Shown here: positions 8,304 to 12,625 of the stretch, in pieces
Layout of the letters: the number at the start of each line of letters is the position of its first letter
Position numbering within the stretch: the stretch's first letter is position 1
From: a bacterium
Lineage (GTDB): Bacteria > Electryoneota > RPQS01
DNA: 12,625 nt
Reading direction: 5' to 3'
Assembly (NCBI GenBank): GCA_028711875.1
Contig: JAQTRJ010000025.1
Location: 1 to 12,625, forward strand
Made by a program: the position numbers and the translations under genes
Notes under the pieces: generated by a model
What the model was told of the DNA's origin: nothing
The model's database searches: none
What the model saw: only the letters and a program-made list of their open reading frames with translations

Positions 8304-8340
8304 TGAAGCGGGCGGCGGGAAAAACTCGCCGCCCGCTTCA
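8304..8340 (-). terminator. Perfect 14-bp hairpin after the Omp28-like gene, without a T tract
   Basis: TGAAGCGGGCGGCG (8304-8317) is exactly complementary to CGCCGCCCGCTTCA (8327-8340), with a 9-base loop. It lies 10 bases after the stop codon of the gene at 8351-10405. Neither side has a run of T, so it may be a weak terminator, a Rho-coupled or stem-only terminator, or an RNA 3'-end stabiliser that lets some transcripts continue into the 6527-8221 gene. Confidence 0.6.
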
Positions 8341-8350
8341 TTCCGGCGGA

Positions 8351-10405
8351 TTACTTCAAAAGCATCAGCTTGCGCGTGGCGTGGAACGTACGATCTCCCG
8401 CCGCCGCGTCCATGCGGTAGAAATAGAGACCGCTGCCGCAGCCGCTGCCATCCCACGTCAGATGGTGATAGCCGGTGTCGAACGTTCCGCTGGCCAGCGT
8501 CGCCACCTCGCGGCCCAGCAGATCGAACACTCGCAGAGTCACCTCCGCCCGCATCGGCAGCGTAAACGGAATCGTCGTCTGCGGATTAAACGGATTCGGA
8601 TAGTTCTGCTCGAGCGCGAACTCCGTCGGCATCGCCGTTTCCGCGCGCGGATCGGCCGCCAGCGGATTCAGCCAGCCGAGCACGCGCTCCATCACCGTCT
8701 CCCGCATGGTCGCATCGGAAATCGCCTCGAATCCGAAGCCCAGGAAGACCGCGCGATAATCCGGAGTCGCCACGGCCACGCCCGCATGATAGTCTCCGCC
8801 GGTGTAGTCGAAGATCGTATACGCCATCTCATCGTAGGGCGCGATCGCCGACTGCCGCGTCTGATTCTGCGCGCCTCCGGACGAATTGATGTTGAACGAC
8901 AGCCCGTCGCCGATCGGATCGCCCGCGATGCCGACCACGTCCCGTCCCTGCGCGTACGGCTGATTATGACTCACGTGCAAGATCTCGCTCAGGAACGATG
9001 ACGTGCGCAAATCCCAGGCGATTCCCTGACCCGTTAAAAACAGCGTGCCGTAGCTGCTGGTCAAATACACTTCCAGCAGATATTGCTCCATAAGATCCAG
9101 CGTGCTGTTGTTGGGACTGCTGCCCGTAAACCACACGACCACGTCCACGCCGTTCAGGTCAAGACCGTCAATGGCACCCGTCTCCGACATATCCCACCAG
9201 CCCCATGCGTAATTCCCGGCGGCTGATTCCAGAGCGTTCAGATAATACGATTCGAAATTCCCAAAGGTACTGCCGCCGTCGTCATCCACCAGCAGCAGGT
9301 CCAAACCGGCCATCAGCCGGAACGAGACCTCGCCGTTCGTCGGCGGATTGTTGTCCGACTGCGCCGTCACCGACAGATTCGCGCTGCCGCCGGAGCCGTT
9401 GGGACGCACATTCAGAATCAGCCACGTGGATTCCTGCGACGCGAGCGGAACGGAAATGCTGTTCGGATTAGCCTCAATGCCTTCCGCTTCGATCGTCTGC
9501 GTCCAGCCCGCGGGCAGGCTGCTGCCCACCGTCACCGTGTAGACGTCATCGTTCGAGCCGAGATTCTCCAGCTCCACATAGTAGGGAATCTCGTCGTTCC
9601 GGTCGGCGATGAGCTGGTGCGGATCGCTCGAATGCATCACCACCTGATAAGGATTCAGCACCGGAGCCCACCCCGACTGACGGGTGTATTTCGAGGTATA
9701 GTCCTGAACCCAGGCCACGACGGTCAGGCCCGTGCTCGGCCACGCCGCGTCCTTGTTCAGCGTCCCCGCGAACTCGTACGATGCGCCCTGCGCCACCGAA
9801 ATCGTCTCGCCGGTCGCGTTCGGCCACATATCGCGGAAAATGTTGTAGAACATCGTCTCGCCGTTGGTCCCCGGCGCGCTCGTGTAGTCCACCCGGTCGG
9901 TGAGTAGCGCCACGAACAGCCGCTGATTGGCAATCGCGCTGTCGGTCGCCGTAATCGTCCCCGAAAACGACACCGACGTCTCGCCCGTGATGGCCGCGTT
10001 CAGCGTGATCGTGCACGGCGATGCCACTTGGGCGCGGGTGCGAACCTGATTGCGGAATCCGCTCTCGCTGCGGCTGACATCCGCGATCCCGTCGCAGCGT
10101 CCATAGGGCACGCCGATCGAAGCCACGCCATAGTAATTGGTGCGCGTCGTGATTTCCGTCTGATTCCACAGGTAAAACGCGTCATTGTTCGATCCCGGCC
10201 ACCAGACGTGATATTTGATCGTAAGCAGCGTGTCGCGCGTCAACTGCTGGCAAACGTTCCATTCCAGTTCGTTCTGATCCGGGCAATACCCGCAGTTCCA
10301 TTGCGTGAACGTCTCACACAGCACCGTGCGCCGCGCGGCCTGCGCCGGATACGCGATGACAACCAAGATGACCAGAGCGAGCCAAATGACATTGCGGTAT
10401 CTCAT
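8351..10405 (-). CDS. Omp28-like secreted thioredoxin-fold protein with T9SS type A sorting domain
   Basis: The 684-residue product has a signal peptide (residues 1-23, core WLALVILVVIAY, cleavage near AQA). Next comes an Omp28-related thioredoxin-like domain (about 25-260): VLCETFTQWNCGYCPDQ carries a CxxC pair (Cys38, Cys41), and GVPYGRCDG has Pro100 where thioredoxins keep their cis-proline. Residues about 265-365 are an Ig-like segment (YYVELENLGSNDDVYTVTV, later LPAGWTQTI). Residues about 367-577 resemble a class-I glutamine amidotransferase/flavodoxin-like fold (LDLLLVDDDGG, later VVVWFTG and GTLFLTGQG), with no convincing catalytic triad. Residues about 598-684 are the T9SS domain (LEQNYPNPFNPQTTIPF, ending RKLMLLK). 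AAGGAG (10411-10416) lies 5 bases upstream of the ATG. It is a presumed T9SS cargo at the cell surface; whether the CxxC is redox-active is unknown. Confidence 0.85.
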   Translation of the reverse strand: MRYRNVIWLALVILVVIAYPAQAARRTVLCETFTQWNCGYCPDQNELEWNVCQQLTRDTLLTIKYHVWWPGSNNDAFYLWNQTEITTRTNYYGVASIGVPYGRCDGIADVSRSESGFRNQVRTRAQVASPCTITLNAAITGETSVSFSGTITATDSAIANQRLFVALLTDRVDYTSAPGTNGETMFYNIFRDMWPNATGETISVAQGASYEFAGTLNKDAAWPSTGLTVVAWVQDYTSKYTRQSGWAPVLNPYQVVMHSSDPHQLIADRNDEIPYYVELENLGSNDDVYTVTVGSSLPAGWTQTIEAEGIEANPNSISVPLASQESTWLILNVRPNGSGGSANLSVTAQSDNNPPTNGEVSFRLMAGLDLLLVDDDGGSTFGNFESYYLNALESAAGNYAWGWWDMSETGAIDGLDLNGVDVVVWFTGSSPNNSTLDLMEQYLLEVYLTSSYGTLFLTGQGIAWDLRTSSFLSEILHVSHNQPYAQGRDVVGIAGDPIGDGLSFNINSSGGAQNQTRQSAIAPYDEMAYTIFDYTGGDYHAGVAVATPDYRAVFLGFGFEAISDATMRETVMERVLGWLNPLAADPRAETAMPTEFALEQNYPNPFNPQTTIPFTLPMRAEVTLRVFDLLGREVATLASGTFDTGYHHLTWDGSGCGSGLYFYRMDAAAGDRTFHATRKLMLLK

Positions 10406-10452
10406 GGGGACTCCTTCGTGATGCGGTTCAAGCCGCTCTTCCTGACTCCGTA

Positions 10453-10494
10453 GTTATCAATTTATAAGATATCACCCGACCCGGTCGTTATCAA
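10453..10494. repeat. Two direct copies of GTTATCAA flanking the candidate promoter
   Basis: GTTATCAA occurs at 10453-10460 and 10487-10494, start to start 34 bases apart. On the - strand these read TTGATAAC. The upstream copy supplies the candidate -35 element of the Omp28-like gene, and the other lies just downstream of the -10. The spacing is about three helical turns, so the pair could be an operator, but chance is possible in this AT-rich patch. Confidence 0.4.
10466..10494 (-). promoter_or_regulatory. Candidate promoter of the Omp28-like gene
   Basis: On the - strand TTGATA (10489-10494) and TATCTT (10466-10471) are separated by 17 bases, resembling a sigma-70-type -35/-10 pair with one and two mismatches. 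It lies about 60 bases upstream of the ATG at 10405, in an AT-rich patch of otherwise GC-rich DNA. The Bacteroidota-type TTTG/TAnnTTTG pattern is not seen here. Confidence 0.45.
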
Positions 10495-10533
10495 GTCCCC
10501 GACGAGAATTGAATCGCCCGGCTGATGTCTCCG

Positions 10534-10551
10534 TTGGCCTCCCGAGGCCAA
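10534..10551. repeat. Short inverted repeat TTGGCCTC/GAGGCCAA
   Basis: An 8-bp inverted repeat (10534-10541 and 10544-10551) has a 2-base centre. It has no T tract downstream on either strand, so it is not a standard terminator. It sits between the phosphomannomutase stop and the candidate Omp28-like promoter. It may be a protein-binding site or a weak hairpin in read-through RNA. Confidence 0.35.
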
Positions 10552-10632
10552 AAATCGTGCGTTGTCACGAATCTTCTATTTCAAAGATTTACAATAGAAT
10601 AACCCGAGGCTCCGCAGGTCTGGTCGGTTCGC

Positions 10633-10646
10633 GAGGAAATTTCCTC
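10633..10646. repeat. Perfect 14-base palindrome GAGGAAATTTCCTC
   Basis: This uninterrupted palindrome starts about 58 bases past the phosphomannomutase stop codon. It is compact like a dimeric regulator site; as RNA it would give only a 5-bp stem with an AATT loop. The flanking 10652-10659 and 10685-10692 share the direct repeat GCCCGGCC. The rest of the 298-base gap 10406-10703 shows no credible small gene or RNA. Confidence 0.35.
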
Positions 10647-10703
10647 CTTCGGCCCGGCCCTTTTCAACAAACACGGAGAGGCAAGCCCGGCCAAGAAGCG
10701 CCG

Positions 10704-12089
10704 TCAGTGCCCGCCGCCGATCTCGAAGGTAAACCCGCCCTCGCTCTTCAACACCTCGCGGAATTCCGCCTCGATTTTTTTCAGACCCGCTTCGGAAACA
10801 GACTCGAATCGCAGCACCAGCGTCGGCTGCGTATTCGAGGCCCGCGCGAGTCCCCAGCCGTCCGTGAATTTCACGCGCACGCCGTCAAGATCAATCGTCT
10901 CGTAGCCCTTCTTCTTGAACGCGGCCTTGACCTTGTCCACGAGTCCGAACTTCACCTCATCCGGGCAGTCCACGCGGATTTCCGGAGTGTTGAACGTGGG
11001 CGGCAGATCGGACAGTTCCATGTCCAGCGGATGATCGAGCCGGCTGACGATTTCCACCAGCCGCGCCGCCGCGTAAATGCCGTCGTCGAAACCGAAATAG
11101 CGGTCGGCGAAAAACAGATGGCCGCTCATCTCGCCCGCGAACAACGCGCGCTCGGCCCACAGCTTATTCTTGATATGCGCGTGCCCGGTCTTCCACATGA
11201 TCGGATGTCCGCCGCGCTTGCGAACGTCCGCAAAAAAATTCTCGCTGCATTTCACGTCGGCGATCATCGTCGCGCCCGGATGCGTCTTCAGAATCGAGCG
11301 CGCGAACAGGATCATGAGCTGATCGCCCCAAATCACTTTTCCATTCCGGTCAATCGCGCCGAGTCGGTCGCCGTCGCCGTCGAAACCCACGCCCACGTCG
11401 AGCTTTTTTTCGGCCACCAGCTTTTTCAGATCGGCCAGATTTTTTTCCACCGTCGGATCGGGATGATGATTGGGAAAGGTCCCGTCCACCTCGCTGTACA
11501 GATCATAGACCGTCGCTCCGAGCGCGCGGAAAATTTGCGGCGCGACCGGTCCCGCCACTCCGTTCCCCGAGTCCATGCCCACCCGCACGCTGCGCTCGAG
11601 CTTCAGATTCTGCGACAGGTGTTCGACATACGGATCGAGAATTTTGTACGATTTCGCGGGCAATGCCGGATGCCGCTCAAAATCCTGTTCTTCGATCCGC
11701 CGCCGGATATCCTGAATCTGCGGCCCGAACACGGCCGTTTTGCCGAGCGCCATCTTGATCCCGTTGAACTCGGGCGGATTGTGGCTGCCGGTGATCTGAA
11801 TCCCGCCGTCCACTTGCAGATGCGCGACCGAGAAATACAGAACCGGCGTCGCGCACATGCCCACGTCGGTGATTTCGAGACCGGTCGAGAGCAGACCTTC
11901 TTTCAAATCGTTCGCGATTCGTTCGCTCGACAGCCGCCCGTCGCGGCCGATCGTGAACCGCTTCGCTCCCTGCCGCACCAGATACGTTCCGATCCCGCGC
12001 CCGAGCTCGACCACCACGTCGCTCGGCAAGTCCTGTTCTACGACACCCCTGATGTCGTACTCGCGAAAAATGTTCGGATTGATTTGCAT
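10704..12089 (-). CDS. manB: Phosphomannomutase/phosphoglucomutase (AlgC/ManB type)
   Basis: The 461-residue cytoplasmic enzyme interconverts mannose-6-P and mannose-1-P, and in many family members glucose-6-P and glucose-1-P, feeding GDP-mannose and UDP-glucose routes to surface polysaccharide. All four alpha-D-phosphohexomutase signatures are intact: the phosphoserine loop TGSHNPP (Ser102), the metal loop DGDGDR (Asp237, 239, 241), the sugar-specificity loop GEMSGH (319-324) and the phosphate-binding loop RASNTQP (416-422). Positions and motifs closely match Pseudomonas AlgC, so dual PMM/PGM activity is likely; phosphoglucosamine mutase (GlmM) is less likely because of GEMSGH. The ATG is the only start consistent with the N-terminus (IFREYDIRG follows at once), but no clear Shine-Dalgarno sequence precedes it. 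It follows the membrane-protein gene by 41 bases and may be cotranscribed with it. No clear intrinsic terminator follows. Confidence 0.95.
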   Translation of the reverse strand: MQINPNIFREYDIRGVVEQDLPSDVVVELGRGIGTYLVRQGAKRFTIGRDGRLSSERIANDLKEGLLSTGLEITDVGMCATPVLYFSVAHLQVDGGIQITGSHNPPEFNGIKMALGKTAVFGPQIQDIRRRIEEQDFERHPALPAKSYKILDPYVEHLSQNLKLERSVRVGMDSGNGVAGPVAPQIFRALGATVYDLYSEVDGTFPNHHPDPTVEKNLADLKKLVAEKKLDVGVGFDGDGDRLGAIDRNGKVIWGDQLMILFARSILKTHPGATMIADVKCSENFFADVRKRGGHPIMWKTGHAHIKNKLWAERALFAGEMSGHLFFADRYFGFDDGIYAAARLVEIVSRLDHPLDMELSDLPPTFNTPEIRVDCPDEVKFGLVDKVKAAFKKKGYETIDLDGVRVKFTDGWGLARASNTQPTLVLRFESVSEAGLKKIEAEFREVLKSEGGFTFEIGGGH

Positions 12090-12130
12090 TAACTGTTGCC
12101 CATGAAGGATGGTGATTGTACATCGACACT

Positions 12131-12625
12131 CTATCTCAAGATTCGACTGGCCAACAAGCTGCCAATAAAAGACACAACGACGCCAACTACGATCACGCTA
12201 AGCACCCATTTCCGGGTTGTCTCGCGTCTCCTAAAATGGTCGACATAATCCCCCCAACAGAAGTTGTAAAGCGGATAGAGGCGTTGAAGGATCAGAGGAA
12301 TACCGAAAAAAATCCCGAAACTGGCGAGGAGGATTGCTATTGACCGATCGGATGGAATAGGCCATGGTCTCTCGGCAGCCAGCTTAGCCCGCTCGAAATG
12401 AACATATGCTTGTGCAATATCCAACTGGGTGCCGCTTCTGCACAAATTTTCCAACTGGTCGAGAGCAATGGCTCGCGTCGGATCGACTTCACTACTCCAC
12501 AGCGACAACATGTTCGTCAACCAGAGCAGAATTAGTGCAGCTATCGCCGCTAATACAAACGTAGAGCTCGAGCTTCGTGGCACAATAGCACGACGGCGGA
12601 CTTTTGCCACGCGCTCATCCAGCAG
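12131..12625 (-). CDS. Unrecognised membrane protein with three transmembrane segments, 5'-partial
   Basis: The frame stays open to the right edge, reading LLDERVAKVRRR, so the N-terminus is outside the window. The in-frame GTG at 12608-12610 is a possible but unsupported start and is used for numbering. Three hydrophobic segments are visible: about 17-38 (FVLAAIAALILLWLTNML), 90-108 (SIAILLASFGIFFGIPLIL) and 134-155 (WVLSVIVVGVVVSFIGSLLA). They are separated by a charged, probably helical stretch (41-88) and a basic stretch RRRETTRK just before the third. No family is recognised. The DNA here is about 51% G+C over 12121-12600 by hand count, well below the rest, suggesting later acquisition or relaxed codon choice. 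It lies 41 bases upstream of the mutase gene on the same strand, but that need not imply a shared function. Confidence 0.6.
   Translation of the reverse strand: MLDERVAKVRRRAIVPRSSSSTFVLAAIAALILLWLTNMLSLWSSEVDPTRAIALDQLENLCRSGTQLDIAQAYVHFERAKLAAERPWPIPSDRSIAILLASFGIFFGIPLILQRLYPLYNFCWGDYVDHFRRRETTRKWVLSVIVVGVVVSFIGSLLASRILR

Noticed and set aside
10562..10595. Possible + strand promoter (TTGTCA and TACAAT) in the intergenic gap
   Set aside because: Spacing is 22 bases and there is no + strand gene downstream; it would only give antisense RNA to the mutase.
10574..10599. Inverted repeat TTCTATT...AATAGAA
   Set aside because: Seven AT-rich pairs with a 12-base loop are expected by chance in an AT-rich patch and no function is suggested.
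10509..12092. 527-codon + strand open frame covering the mutase
   Set aside because: Opposite a gene with four intact phosphohexomutase motifs; the translation is His/Arg-rich and shows no domain.
1..12625. RNA genes, CRISPR arrays, insertion sequences or attachment sites
   Set aside because: No tRNA-like cloverleaf, regularly spaced repeats, transposase/integrase frame or terminal inverted repeats were found by reading; a covariance-model scan was not possible.

Overview
The window looks like chromosomal DNA from an uncultured, high-G+C member of the Fibrobacteres-Chlorobi-Bacteroidetes (FCB) group in the broad sense, for example a Zixibacteria-, KSB1-, Marinimicrobia- or Latescibacteria-like lineage. 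The evidence is three long secreted proteins that end in a type IX secretion (T9SS) type A / FlgD-like C-terminal domain with the signature NYPNPF(NP), a PorV/PorQ-family outer-membrane protein, and clearly GC-rich coding DNA (about 68% in a 240-base hand count inside the first gene). The phylum is an inference; no rRNA or other marker gene is present.

Layout. Positions 2-6410 on the + strand hold a tight four-gene run: a large C25 (gingipain-type) cysteine peptidase resembling the T9SS sortase PorU (5' end outside the window), a PorV-like beta-barrel protein whose ATG overlaps the peptidase stop codon, a small lipoprotein with fibronectin-III-like repeats, and a small SLBB-domain exported protein. 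The run ends at a strong intrinsic terminator. A second intrinsic terminator facing the other way lies back-to-back with it and serves the - strand.

On the - strand, read from right to left: the C-terminal part of an unrecognised membrane protein in a lower-G+C tail (12131-12625), an AlgC/ManB-type phosphomannomutase/phosphoglucomutase (10704-12089), an intergenic region of about 300 bases with a candidate promoter and several palindromes, an Omp28-like secreted thioredoxin-fold protein (8351-10405), and a second large secreted protein with a CARDB-like domain (6527-8221). The last two carry T9SS sorting domains and look like cargo.

Working together (inference). PorU and PorV are adjacent in Bacteroidota and form part of the outer-membrane complex that removes the C-terminal signal from T9SS cargo and attaches the cargo to surface glycolipid. 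Here the PorU-PorV-like pair sits in one operon with two uncharacterised envelope proteins, and faces two presumed cargo genes plus a sugar-phosphate mutase of the kind that feeds surface-polysaccharide synthesis. The window may therefore hold a cell-surface export and anchoring locus of a non-Bacteroidota FCB lineage. The least explained members are the FN3 lipoprotein and the SLBB protein. No RNA genes, CRISPR arrays, insertion sequences or integration sites were seen.
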